A stretch of 38,246 bases of DNA from Clostridia bacterium (GTDB lineage: Bacteria; Bacillota; Clostridia; Oscillospirales; CAG-272), in NCBI GenBank assembly GCA_017452525.1, contig JAFTMG010000067.1, positions 1 through 38,246 on the forward strand, read 5' to 3'. Below are positions 7,768 through 16,315 of this stretch, one piece after another. Position 1 is the stretch's first letter, and each line of letters opens with the position of its first letter. Made by a program: the position numbers and the translations under genes. The notes under the pieces were generated by a model, which was not told where the DNA came from, did not search any database, and was given only the letters and a program-made list of their open reading frames with translations.

Positions 7768-8709
7768 ATGACTGAATGCGAACGATTGATAGCAGAGGGA
7801 AAGCTGCCAAAAGAATTTTTGGAACCCGAGCAACGTGAATGTTACGTTCCCACAGAATTGAAAAAATTGTGGGCACTTCAGATTGATTTGATTCAGCAGG
7901 TAAAGGTAATTGCAGAAAGACATAATTTAACGTTTTACACTCTTGGCGGTACGACTATTGGTGCAGTCCGCCATAAAGGATTTATTCCTTGGGACGATGA
8001 TATTGATATTGCCTTCAAGCGTGAAGAATACAACGATTTTTTGAAATATGCACAAGAGGAATTGGAGGAACCCTATTTCCTGCAAATTGCGACTACCGAT
8101 AAGTATTATTACCGTCCTTTTGCAGCATTGCGCAACAGTAATGCAACCTGTATAGCGGGTGGTGATAGTAGACTTCCTTGCAACAATGGTGCCATCATAC
8201 ATATTTTCCCTCTTGACGGATATTCTGATACCAAGAAACTCAACAAATTTATCAAAGTGGAAAAATTAAAAAACAGAGCGGCTGTTAGCAGATATCATAA
8301 CCGTAACCGTAAGAATTTTCTTGCTCGAATCGCATATGCAGCAGTTACACCCTTTATTCTTGGATTCAAGAGCAATGAAAAGCATTTTTTGCGGCACGAG
8401 AGAATGTGCACAAAGATTTCTAAAGAAGATCACGAGCTGATTGGAATTCAGTATGCACACTTTGATACAGCGGTTCGCAGAATCGTTAGTAACAAGCATG
8501 CATATGATTCCGTAATTATGATGCCGTTTGAGTATATAGAAATTCCTGTGCCGGTCGGTTATGAGGAAATTTTGAACGATTGCTATACGAATTTCAGAGA
8601 ATTACCGCCGGAAAAAGACAGAGTTTGCAAGCATACTTGGGAGTCGGAGCCGGATATTCCGTATAAAGAATATTGTGCTCACAAGTACGGCGTGATATAT
8701 GATAAATAA
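7768..8709 (+). CDS. licD: LicD-family phosphocholine transferase
   Basis: The 313-residue protein carries the LicD signature at residues 60-81: GGTTIGAVRHKG followed by FIPWDDDIDI, with the Asp cluster that binds metal in nucleotidyltransferase-fold enzymes. LicD proteins move phosphocholine (or a similar phospho-alcohol) from CDP-choline onto glycan. The next genes encode fused LicC/LicA-type activities and a symporter, which strongly supports choline as the substrate here. The start follows AAAAGGAGATATAAGAG. This gene and those to 12304 are markedly AT-rich compared with flanking genes, a sign of transfer as a block. Confidence 0.92.
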   Translation: MTECERLIAEGKLPKEFLEPEQRECYVPTELKKLWALQIDLIQQVKVIAERHNLTFYTLGGTTIGAVRHKGFIPWDDDIDIAFKREEYNDFLKYAQEELEEPYFLQIATTDKYYYRPFAALRNSNATCIAGGDSRLPCNNGAIIHIFPLDGYSDTKKLNKFIKVEKLKNRAAVSRYHNRNRKNFLARIAYAAVTPFILGFKSNEKHFLRHERMCTKISKEDHELIGIQYAHFDTAVRRIVSNKHAYDSVIMMPFEYIEIPVPVGYEEILNDCYTNFRELPPEKDRVCKHTWESEPDIPYKEYCAHKYGVIYDK

Positions 8710-8819
8710 TTTTAAATATTGTGTGACAGGGATTCTGAAAGTGGATTTCATCGAAGATAAGGGAGGAAGGCTTCCGCTTGGTAATGCTTTTCTGCCACGT
8801 ATTGAGGGGAGATGGCGTT

Positions 8820-10580
8820 GTGAATAAAGAACAATTTATGATCCTTCGTTATATTGCGGAATCACGAAGGGAGTTTGATCGGGAAGACTTACCGTACATG
8901 GAGAACTGTTCTTCCGTCGATATTGATCGTTATTTGTCGGATTTCTTAGATAATGGACTAATTGATGAGAATTATCAAATTACCGCTGAGGGATTGGATG
9001 CATTAAGCCCGTACAAGGTAAAGAATGCTATTATTCTGGCTGCGGGAATGAGTACCCGATTTATTCCCGTGTCTTATGAGCTCCCGAAAGGATTGATCTC
9101 TGTTAAAGGTGAGGTGATGACAGAAAGATTGATCCGTCAATTGCAGGATGCAGGTGTTGGAGAAATTGTTTTGGTTGTTGGATATAAGATGGAAAAATTC
9201 TTTTATCTGCGTGACAAATTTGGCGTAAAACTTGTTGTGAACAATGAGTTTGCCGTGAAGAATACTCATAGTAGTATTTATGCAGCACGTGATTATCTCT
9301 CCAACACGTATATTGTTTGTTCGGATAATTATTATCCGAAGAATATGTTCCATCAGTATGAATACCGTGCCTTCTATTGCTCCATTTATTTGCCGGGGAC
9401 GAGCTATGTGGAGAGAGCATTTACGTTCGATGAGGATATGCTCGTGACGGATACGAACAAACCTTCTCATGATCAGTGGATTATGTACGGTCATGCGTAC
9501 TACAGTAATGATTTCACAACGCGTTTCAAGCCTATTTTGGAAAGTTACTATGGTCGTCCCGGAATCGAGTATATGTATTGGGAAACCATCTATGCGGAAA
9601 ATGTAAATTTGCTCCCAATGTGGGTGCAAAAATGCAAGGATGGTGATATTCTCGAGTTTGACAGTATGGAGGAACTTGAAAGATTTGACCCTGATTATAT
9701 TACTCACAATAGGGTGAAGGTTTTCGAGAATATTTGTCGGATTCTATGCTGCGAATTTTCGGACATATCGGATATCGAGCCTGTAAAAAAAGGATTGAAC
9801 AATCGTTCCTTTAAATTCAAGTGCAACGGGAAAAGTTACATTTATCGTCATCCGGACGTTAATGCTTCCAAGGTCATCGACAGAAAGAAGGAGGCAGCCT
9901 CGCTTCGCTTGGCCAAGAAGCTTGAAATCGATGACACTCTGGTCTATATTGATGAAAACGAAGGATGGAAGATATCCAAATATATTGACACCACTGAGGA
10001 TTTTGATTTTGGCAATCTCAAACATGTCAGTCTGCTTGCCAATAAGCTGAAACGCCTTCATGATTCCAAATTACAGGTTGGCTTTACATTTGACTATAGA
10101 CGTGAAGCTGACAAAATGATTGAGTATGAAAAATTCGTGGATGCATTGTCCTATCGGAAGATCGAGGAGCTTCGATTGCGGATGGCTCCCATATTTGATT
10201 GGTTAGATGCGCATCCCTGGCAAAAGACGCTTTGCCATAATGATTTGTATGAGCCGAATATGTTAATTTGTGGAGATGAGCTTACATTAATTGATTGGGA
10301 GTTTGCCGGTGACAATGATATTGGTTATGATATATGTAAGCTTTTCTCTTTGCAGACCCCGGCGTATGAAGACATCGACAAATGGCTGTATTCTTATTAT
10401 GGCAGACAGACAACGGATGGAGAAAAACTCCACCTCTTGTCTTGTGCCTCAATTATTTACTATTATTGGTACATATGGGGTATATATGCAAGCCAAAATA
10501 ATTCAGGAGTCAGTGATTATATGATTGGCTGGTACGATAAGATGAATCACTATAGCGAAGAAGTGTTACGTCGAATTTGA
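8820..10580 (+). CDS. wHTH / phosphocholine cytidylyltransferase / choline kinase fusion (LicC-LicA)
   Basis: The 586-residue protein has three parts. Residues 1-65 look like a winged helix-turn-helix (ILRYIAESRREFDREDLPYM, then the wing YQITAEGLDAL). Residues 68-300 are a nucleotidyltransferase with NAIILAAGMSTRFIP (69-83) and ELPKGLI, as in LicC. Residues 320-586 are an APH/choline-kinase fold with HNDLYEPN (473-480, catalytic Asp475) and IDWEFAG (metal-binding Asp492). Together they would phosphorylate choline and form CDP-choline for LicD. I chose GTG at 8820 after GAGGGGAGA; an upstream in-frame TTG at 8778 has no such site. LicC-LicA fusions are known, for instance in Treponema; the N-terminal wHTH could sense product or only be structural. 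Confidence 0.88.
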   Translation: MNKEQFMILRYIAESRREFDREDLPYMENCSSVDIDRYLSDFLDNGLIDENYQITAEGLDALSPYKVKNAIILAAGMSTRFIPVSYELPKGLISVKGEVMTERLIRQLQDAGVGEIVLVVGYKMEKFFYLRDKFGVKLVVNNEFAVKNTHSSIYAARDYLSNTYIVCSDNYYPKNMFHQYEYRAFYCSIYLPGTSYVERAFTFDEDMLVTDTNKPSHDQWIMYGHAYYSNDFTTRFKPILESYYGRPGIEYMYWETIYAENVNLLPMWVQKCKDGDILEFDSMEELERFDPDYITHNRVKVFENICRILCCEFSDISDIEPVKKGLNNRSFKFKCNGKSYIYRHPDVNASKVIDRKKEAASLRLAKKLEIDDTLVYIDENEGWKISKYIDTTEDFDFGNLKHVSLLANKLKRLHDSKLQVGFTFDYRREADKMIEYEKFVDALSYRKIEELRLRMAPIFDWLDAHPWQKTLCHNDLYEPNMLICGDELTLIDWEFAGDNDIGYDICKLFSLQTPAYEDIDKWLYSYYGRQTTDGEKLHLLSCASIIYYYWYIWGIYASQNNSGVSDYMIGWYDKMNHYSEEVLRRI

Positions 10581-10595
10581 AAGGAATAATAAGCT

Positions 10596-10715
10596 ATGAT
10601 GGAAATTATAATTGCCGTTGGACTTGGAACATGGTTTGCAGTTTCAATCGCAGTTGCTTGTTGGGAACTATTTAGAAGCTTTAAAAAAGAGAATAAGGAG
10701 GATGATAACGTATGA
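10596..10715 (+). CDS. 39-residue membrane peptide, probable symporter small accessory protein
   Basis: ATGATG at 10596 opens a 39-codon frame with AAGGA 10 nt upstream. One hydrophobic helix (residues 3-24, EIIIAVGLGTWFAVSIAVAC) is followed by a charged tail, FRSFKKENKEDDNV. The TGA stop overlaps the ATG of the symporter gene (ATGA), which implies translational coupling. Tiny single-helix partners next to SSS and NSS transporters are known, so I infer an accessory subunit of the downstream transporter. It is too short to be assigned by sequence alone. Confidence 0.65.
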   Translation: MMEIIIAVGLGTWFAVSIAVACWELFRSFKKENKEDDNV

Positions 10716-12304
10716 ACATCTATTTTATCGGAATGTTTATCACAATGAGTGTTTATGTTGTCATCGGTGCCCTTATCAGCAGAGGCGTGAAAAATGCCAA
10801 TGACTTTTATGTAGCAGGCAGAAATGCACCATCGTTTTTGATAACAGGTTCACTTGTTGCTTCGTTTATTGGTGTAGGTCTGTTTATGGGCGATGTGGGA
10901 GAATGTTACAGCGGCTTCTTTTCCCCAATTATGGTTGCAGTAGGAGTGCTGTCGGTAGGATATATCTTGGGTTCTGTTTTCTTCGGCAGATACCTTAGAC
11001 GAAGCAATGCCATTACGATACCGCAGTATTTTGGTCAGCGGTTCGATTCACCTGCCATGCATAAATTGGCAACGGTCACAAGCATGTTAATTATGCTGAT
11101 CTACAGTTTATCCTGTGTGCAGGGTATTGGTACGTTGATGACGGCTGTGACGGGTTTAGATTATAACCTGTGTGTTGTACTCGCAGTGATTGCATTTACA
11201 CTGATTACAATTTTTTCTGGTGCAAAGGGTGTTTTAATTACGGATACCATTATGTTCTCAGTGTTTTCTGTTGCTACCATTTTTGGTGCATTTCTTATCG
11301 CAGAGAAAGCAGGTGGTTGGACTGCGACTGTTACGGAAATGGCAACTTATGAGGCTGTGCCCGGGATTTTAGCCGGAAGCGGTAACTTAGAGTATTTTTA
11401 CCCTACGGGAACAGAAAATATGATTTGGGCTTGTGGATACGGTGTAGCTTGGATGGCAGTTCTGATGGTTGCTCCGTGGCAGTCAAGCCGTTATCTGATG
11501 GCAAAGAATGAGCATGTAGTAGTTCGTTCCAGTATTTTGGCATCAGTGAGTGTATTTGTGATTGAATTTTTGATGTGCATGGCAGGTGTGTTTACCAATA
11601 AATTGAATCCCGGAATGGAACAGCCCTCTGAGGCGTTGATTTGGGCTTCTATGAATGCCATGCCTGCCATAGTAGGAATTATTGTTCTGTCCGGTGTTTT
11701 GGCATCAGGTATTTCTTCGGCAACCACATTTTTGTCGCTGATCGGATCTAATATTACCAATGACATTATCAAGATAAAACACGGAAAGCGGGAGATGTTT
11801 TTTGGTAGATTAGTGGTTCTGGTGATTGGTGTTGTCGTTTGTTTGCTTTGTGTTTTTTATCCTCCGGAAATTTTCTGGATCACTTATCTCGGTGCTACTG
11901 TGGTTGCCTGTTCTTGGCTACCGGTTGCTATCGCAAGTGTTTGGAGCAAGCGTGTGACCAAGACCGGTGCATTCTGGGGTATGCTTGTTGGTTTCATCGT
12001 AAGCGCAACGATGAAAATTTACACAGGTGTTATGAAAGTAACCTTGCCGATATATTTTGATCCATTCTTTATAGGCTTGGCTGCTGGAATACTTGCGCTT
12101 GTGATTGGTTCTGCTTGCACCAAAGTTACCGAGAGGGAAAAAGAAGAACGGGAAAAATTGTTTGTAATGCCGGAACAAGAGCAGGATCCCAAGGAGATTA
12201 AGAAAACCAAGATGTTGATGCTTTGCTCAATTTCTTTGGGCGTTGTGATTACAGTTGTACTGTTAGTGCTTTGGGTAATTCCTTATTTGCGTGGATTAAA
12301 GTGA
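10712..12304 (+). CDS. Sodium:solute symporter (SSS family), likely choline importer
   Basis: The 530-residue protein has about 13 membrane helices and SSS-family features: an N-terminal SRGVKNANDFYVAGRNAPSF loop, the GDVGECYSGF segment in an unwound helix, and FFGRYLRRSNAITIPQYFGQ. It would use sodium to import a small solute. The position after licD and the LicC-LicA fusion suggests choline uptake, replacing the LicB permease of Haemophilus lic1. That is contextual inference; SSS proteins also carry proline, pantothenate and sugars. The start follows AAGGAGG by 10 nt. The AT-rich block ends abruptly at its stop codon, where a fragment of a different gene begins. Confidence 0.85.
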   Translation: MNIYFIGMFITMSVYVVIGALISRGVKNANDFYVAGRNAPSFLITGSLVASFIGVGLFMGDVGECYSGFFSPIMVAVGVLSVGYILGSVFFGRYLRRSNAITIPQYFGQRFDSPAMHKLATVTSMLIMLIYSLSCVQGIGTLMTAVTGLDYNLCVVLAVIAFTLITIFSGAKGVLITDTIMFSVFSVATIFGAFLIAEKAGGWTATVTEMATYEAVPGILAGSGNLEYFYPTGTENMIWACGYGVAWMAVLMVAPWQSSRYLMAKNEHVVVRSSILASVSVFVIEFLMCMAGVFTNKLNPGMEQPSEALIWASMNAMPAIVGIIVLSGVLASGISSATTFLSLIGSNITNDIIKIKHGKREMFFGRLVVLVIGVVVCLLCVFYPPEIFWITYLGATVVACSWLPVAIASVWSKRVTKTGAFWGMLVGFIVSATMKIYTGVMKVTLPIYFDPFFIGLAAGILALVIGSACTKVTEREKEEREKLFVMPEQEQDPKEIKKTKMLMLCSISLGVVITVVLLVLWVIPYLRGLK

Positions 12305-12312
12305 AATCAAGT

Positions 12313-12414
12313 TCAAAGACCATCCGGTGGTATCAGGAGCACCGCGATTGGTTGGAGGAGTGTACCTCCGGTGAATACACCCAATATTATGAGCAGATGT
12401 ACGGCAAGCGGTAA
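12313..12414 (+). pseudogene. C-terminal remnant of dTDP-glucose 4,6-dehydratase (rmlB/rfbB)
   Basis: Codons 12313-12414 encode a short tail that begins SKTIRWYQEHRDWLEE and ends GEYTQYYEQMYGKR then stop. It matches the conserved end of RmlB proteins (typically KTI-x-WY ... W-W-E ... SGEY-x-x-YYE-x-MYG-x-R). No upstream part of RmlB exists: the sequence before it is the symporter gene, whose stop is only 9 nt away. The fragment has neither start nor ribosome binding site. It marks the right junction where the AT-rich phosphocholine cassette replaced a rhamnose-type pathway gene. Confidence 0.8.
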
Positions 12415-12446
12415 GCTCGCTTGCTGAGAATAAAGGAGTATAAATT

Positions 12447-13673
12447 GTGAAAGCTCTTGTTTTGGCAGGCGGATTGGCGCAGATCGAGCTGCTTCGCCAG
12501 TTGAAAAGCAGAAATATCGTCACCGTTCTGGCGGATGGCAACGCCAATGCGTTGGCAAAGCCCTATGCGGATATTTTTTATCAGATCCCGATCTTTGATA
12601 TCGACGCGGTATGTGATGTTGCACGTAAGGAGAAGGTGGATTTTCTGATCACCTGCTGTGCCGATCAGGTGCTTTTGGTCGCGGCGCAGGTGTCCGAGAT
12701 GCTGGGCATGCCGTGCTATATCGACTACCGGACGGCACAGAACGTGTCCGATAAGAAGTACATGAAGCGGATCTTCCGCGAAAACAATATTCCCACCTCC
12801 CGTTACGTGGAGATGACGGAGCTGGACTCCTCACGTATCGAGGAGCTCCGATATCCGCTGGTGGTCAAGCCGGTGGATGCCTATAGCTCCCGTGGTGTGC
12901 GTAAGGCATTGAACCGCGAGGAATTGGAGACCTATTTTGCCGAGGCGGCGCAGATCAGCCGTACCGGCGGTGTCATTGTGGAGGAATTTGTCAGCGGTGA
13001 GGAGATCAGCGTGGACGTGTATGTGGAGAACGGCAAAGCCAAGATCCTGTGCGTCTCCAACAGCGAGAAGATCCGCGATGCCGACCGCTTTATCATCTTC
13101 CGCGGGCGCTATCCCGTCAATGCTTCAGCGCAGGCACTGCGTCGGATCGAGCAGGTGGCACAGGATATTGCCGATGCCTTTGGACTGATCGATTCTCCCA
13201 TGCTGATCCAGATGATCCGAAGCGGGGATGAGGTGTCCGTGCTGGAATTTTGTGCCCGTACCGGCGGCAATATGAAATATATGCTGATCAAGCGGGCTTG
13301 CGGCTTTGATGTGATCAAAGCGGTGATCGACCTGGCGCTTGGCGAGAAGCCCCACGTGGAGCTTTCCGCGCCCGAAGCAAAATATATCGTGAATGATTTC
13401 ATTTACTGTCAGCCGGGCGAGTTTGACCGTCTGGAAGGCTTCGACCGTATGCGCGATGAGGGGCTTCTTGCAGAGTATTGTCCTCTCAGACCCCGCGGTA
13501 TGCAGATCCGCGGCGTGACAAGCAGCTCCGACCGCATTGCGGGCATGACGATCCTTGCCGATACGCTGGAGGAATTCAATGAAAAGCACCGTCGCGTCGT
13601 CGAGTCGGTGAAGGTTCTGGACGTGAACGGCAACGATATCATGCGCCACGATCTTCTGCCGGATCTGCTCTGA
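12447..13673 (+). CDS. ATP-grasp carboxylate-amine ligase-like enzyme
   Basis: The 408-residue protein has a pre-ATP-grasp Rossmann-like domain (MKALVLAGGLAQIELLRQLK), an ATP-binding segment YPLVVKPVDAYSSRGV with Lys141, and the metal-binding LEFCARTGG block with Glu267. It resembles CarB/PurK-like ATP-grasp proteins of polysaccharide clusters that may join an amino acid to a sugar carboxylate or amine; the true substrates are unknown. GTG at 12447 follows AAAGGAG. Its C-terminus is the reference for the truncated copy at 2418-2503, so the locus once held two related ATP-grasp genes or suffered a duplication during recombination. A strong hairpin at 13768 closes the unit. Confidence 0.85.
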   Translation: MKALVLAGGLAQIELLRQLKSRNIVTVLADGNANALAKPYADIFYQIPIFDIDAVCDVARKEKVDFLITCCADQVLLVAAQVSEMLGMPCYIDYRTAQNVSDKKYMKRIFRENNIPTSRYVEMTELDSSRIEELRYPLVVKPVDAYSSRGVRKALNREELETYFAEAAQISRTGGVIVEEFVSGEEISVDVYVENGKAKILCVSNSEKIRDADRFIIFRGRYPVNASAQALRRIEQVAQDIADAFGLIDSPMLIQMIRSGDEVSVLEFCARTGGNMKYMLIKRACGFDVIKAVIDLALGEKPHVELSAPEAKYIVNDFIYCQPGEFDRLEGFDRMRDEGLLAEYCPLRPRGMQIRGVTSSSDRIAGMTILADTLEEFNEKHRRVVESVKVLDVNGNDIMRHDLLPDLL

Positions 13674-13767
13674 GGCAGAGAACATTCCGGATCTTACGTT
13701 GATACGTCGTTGGGCAACGTATTACATATGTGATTTTTCACACCGGTCGGTAAGCACGCCAAAAAGT

Positions 13768-13799
13768 CGAGCGGCATCCCGGCGTATGCCGCTCGGCTT
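13768..13799 (+). terminator. Hairpin terminator of the glycopolymer locus
   Basis: A perfect 10-bp stem, CGAGCGGCAT (13768-13777) with ATGCCGCTCG (13786-13795), and an 8-nt loop. The tail GCTTATTA is T-poor, so termination may be incomplete. Confidence 0.65.
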
Positions 13800-13810
13800 A
13801 TTACACGAAT

Positions 13811-13827
13811 TATAACGATTTCATTAT
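13811..13827. promoter_or_regulatory. Candidate LysR-protein operator, copy 1
   Basis: The 17-nt box TATAACGATTTCATTAT shares TATAACGA-N5-TTAT with 14866-14882 in front of the TRAP operon. Here it lies inside the inverted repeat ATTATAA-N8-TTATAAT (13809-13830), centred near -72 of the regulator promoter. This fits autoregulation by the LysR protein. Confidence 0.5.
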
Positions 13828-13855
13828 AATATTCATAATATGTTTAATAAACCTC

Positions 13856-13884
13856 TTGACAAATGAATGAAAATCGTTTATAAT
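13856..13884 (+). promoter_or_regulatory. Consensus sigma-A promoter of the LysR gene
   Basis: TTGACA (13856-13861), a 17-nt spacer and TATAAT (13879-13884): a full match to consensus. The leader to the ATG at 13918 is about 27 nt. Confidence 0.85.
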
Positions 13885-13917
13885 AAGCAAGTAAAAAACG
13901 CAACGCCGGAGGTCAGG

Positions 13918-14829
13918 ATGAATACCAAGCAATTGAAATACGTATTGGTCTTGGCGCAGGAGGGGTCCTTCTCCAAGGCGGCGGCAACGCTGAATATTTC
14001 TCAGCCGTCTCTTTCCCAGTACATCAAGAAGATCGAAACGGATCTTGGGGTGTCGCTGTTTGACCGCTTGGAGGGAAGTCTCCGTCTGACCGACGCGGGT
14101 GAGATCTATGTGGAGGCAAGCCGGCAGATCCTGAACGTGGAGAATTGGATGGAAAACAGCATTGCCGACCTGCGGGAGAACAAATGCGGCACGGTCACCG
14201 TTGGTACCTCGCCCTATCGCAGTGTGGGCATGGTGCCCACCGTCGCGGCGGAGTTCAAAAAGCGTTACCCCGGCATTTGTCTGATCACTCATGAGCTGGA
14301 GACCGCCCTGCTTTTGGAGGGTGCCGCCAGGGGCGAGTTTGATATCTGTCTGACGACCCTTCCCGTGGATGAAAACCTGTTCTCCTATGAGAAGATCATG
14401 GAGGAAGAGCTGGTGCTGGCAGTGCCCGCCATCTATCGGGAGGCATTTTCTGCCGAGCCGATGGAGGGGCGCAAATATCCCGCCATCGACGTGTCACAGC
14501 TCAACGGGTATCCCTTCGTCATGATCACCTCCACCCAGGTAATGCAGATCGCCGTGGACGAGCTTTGCCGCACCCACGGTCTGACCCTGCAGCGCGCCGC
14601 CGTGGTGAAAAGTCTGGAGGCGCAGCTTGCCATGGTACGGCAGGGGATCGGTCTGGCGCTGGTTCCTACGGGGATCGAAAAGATCAACGGAGAGAGCGCG
14701 GACGTGGTCTATTTCTCTCTGAAGCAACAGCTGCTGAAGCGGGAGGTGGTCGCCATGTATCGCAAGGGCACCAAGCAATCCCGTATCGTGCGGGAGCTGA
14801 TCGACACGATAAAAGACATCAAGTGGTGA
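13918..14829 (+). CDS. LysR-family transcriptional regulator
   Basis: The 303-residue protein has the LysR N-terminal helix-turn-helix: MNTKQLKYVLVLAQEGSFSK followed by AAATLNISQPSLSQYIKKIE and LGVSLFDR. The effector-binding domain of two periplasmic-binding-protein-like lobes spans about residues 90-295. I start it at 13918 after GGAGGTCAGG; an in-frame ATG at 13867 would lie inside the promoter. It probably controls the adjacent TRAP transporter genes, because the same 17-nt box precedes both units. The ligand is likely the transported organic acid, which the sequence does not reveal. Confidence 0.92.
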   Translation: MNTKQLKYVLVLAQEGSFSKAAATLNISQPSLSQYIKKIETDLGVSLFDRLEGSLRLTDAGEIYVEASRQILNVENWMENSIADLRENKCGTVTVGTSPYRSVGMVPTVAAEFKKRYPGICLITHELETALLLEGAARGEFDICLTTLPVDENLFSYEKIMEEELVLAVPAIYREAFSAEPMEGRKYPAIDVSQLNGYPFVMITSTQVMQIAVDELCRTHGLTLQRAAVVKSLEAQLAMVRQGIGLALVPTGIEKINGESADVVYFSLKQQLLKREVVAMYRKGTKQSRIVRELIDTIKDIKW

Positions 14830-14865
14830 CCGCAACGGTCCTGCTTGATTCTTTTCACGCTTAGA

Positions 14866-14894
14866 TATAACGAAAAAGTTATGAAATCTATAAT
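14866..14894 (+). promoter_or_regulatory. TRAP operon promoter with LysR box at the -35 position
   Basis: The -10 hexamer TATAAT is at 14889-14894. The -35 position (14866-14871) reads TATAAC, far from consensus, and is covered by the box TATAACGA-N5-TTAT (14866-14882), itself the inverted repeat ATAAC-N6-GTTAT. A weak -35 under a regulator site suggests that activity depends on the LysR protein. Confidence 0.5.
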
Positions 14895-14944
14895 CATAAA
14901 AGATTTTTATATAGATCCACTTCAACAATAGGAGGAAAAACATC

Positions 14945-16303
14945 ATGCCATCTGCATTGATCTACCTTGGCATCATGCTCGCCGTGATTGTGGTATGGTT
15001 CATGTTGCTGAAGCGCCCCGTTTACGAGGCGGTTCTGATCAGCTTTGTGATCCTGCTCACCGTCACCGGCAAATGGGGAAGTGTGGGCAGCTACATCAAT
15101 AAAGGTTTGTCCACCTCGCTGCTGTATTCGATGACGGCGTTTGTCGCAATGTCCATCATTCTGACAAAGACCAAGATCATCGACAGCTGTGTTGCCGTTA
15201 TTCTCTCCCTGCTCGGACGTGTGTCGGGCGGAGCGGGATACGTTTCCGTCATCGCATCCAGCTTCATGGGTGCGCTGTCCGGCAGCGGCCCCGGTAACGT
15301 CATGGCGACGGGCTCCATCACCATTCCCGCCATGAAGAAGAGCGGATTTCCCGCCGAGCTGGCAGCCAACATCGAAAGTAACGCCAGCTATATGGGCAAT
15401 ATGATCCCGCCCTCTTCCAATATCGTGGCGGCATTGGGTGCCTTTACCGCACTGTATCCCGCAACGAATATGACGACCGGTCAGTTCTGGATCGTCCTGT
15501 GGGGCATCTCACTCTGGTTTGTTCTGCAGCGTGTCCTGATGGTCTTTGCCTTCTGCAAATATTATAAGGTCAAGCCCATGGATAAGGCAGATCTCCCCAA
15601 CCTGAAGGAATCCCTGAAGGTAGGCTGGCAGGGACTTCTTCTGCCCGTAGTTATCCTCTTGCCCTTCGTGCTGGATTATTTCTTCAAGGAGACCTGGTTC
15701 ACCGCGCGTCTGGGTGCGACCGGCGCGAAGTATATGTCCAGCAGTCTGCTGATTTTCATTCCCGGTATTGCGGCGCTGTTCGCCTGCCTGATCACCAAGG
15801 ACAAGAAGATCGTGACCCCCGCGGGCATTGTTCGTATGTTTGCAAACGGTGTCAAGTCCATCTCCCCCGCGGTCGGTGTCTGTATCATCGGCTATATGAT
15901 CGGCGCGCTGTTCAGCGATCTGAACGTGTCCGCCGAGATGGAGACCTTCATCATGGGTATCCACTTCAGCAAGTTCGGTCTGGTCAACTTTATTTGTCTG
16001 CTGACCTGCTTCCTCGGTATGGTCATCCCCGGTTCCTCGCTGGTCGTCATCTTTGGCCCCGTATTCATCACGACGATGGCAACAGTCGGCGTCAATCCCG
16101 TGCTGGCAGCCGCTATGCTGCCCTGTATCTGCGGCGTGATGTGCGGCATCACCCCGCCGTTGGGTCTGGGTATGTATGCGGGTATGTCGTTGGCAGAGTC
16201 TGACTTCGGCAAGACCTTCAAGAACAATCTCTGGTGGGTCGCGGCGCAATATATTCTGGAAGTGGTCATCCTGATGGGCTGGCTTCCGATCCTGGGACTG
16301 TAA
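14945..16303 (+). CDS. TRAP transporter large permease (DctM-like)
   Basis: The 452-residue protein has about 12 helices and the TRAP M-subunit pattern: SSFMGALSGSGPGNVMATGS followed by ITIPAMKKSGFPAELAANIE, then MIPPSSNIV. A second copy of the motif (FLGMVIPGSSLVVIFGPVFI, and CGVMCGITPPLGLGMYAGM) marks the inverted-repeat half. Such permeases import organic acids with sodium, together with a small Q subunit and an extracytoplasmic solute-binding protein. The small partner follows, but no binding-protein gene is near, so either it lies elsewhere or the system works differently. The start follows AGGAGG. Regulation by the upstream LysR protein is likely. Confidence 0.82.
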   Translation: MPSALIYLGIMLAVIVVWFMLLKRPVYEAVLISFVILLTVTGKWGSVGSYINKGLSTSLLYSMTAFVAMSIILTKTKIIDSCVAVILSLLGRVSGGAGYVSVIASSFMGALSGSGPGNVMATGSITIPAMKKSGFPAELAANIESNASYMGNMIPPSSNIVAALGAFTALYPATNMTTGQFWIVLWGISLWFVLQRVLMVFAFCKYYKVKPMDKADLPNLKESLKVGWQGLLLPVVILLPFVLDYFFKETWFTARLGATGAKYMSSSLLIFIPGIAALFACLITKDKKIVTPAGIVRMFANGVKSISPAVGVCIIGYMIGALFSDLNVSAEMETFIMGIHFSKFGLVNFICLLTCFLGMVIPGSSLVVIFGPVFITTMATVGVNPVLAAAMLPCICGVMCGITPPLGLGMYAGMSLAESDFGKTFKNNLWWVAAQYILEVVILMGWLPILGL

Positions 16304-16315
16304 GGAGGGCGTGAT

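Noticed and set aside
8722..8823. Small frame starting GTG before the LicC-LicA fusion gene
   Set aside because: About 33 codons, no convincing ribosome binding site, no recognisable family; more likely leader or former coding sequence.
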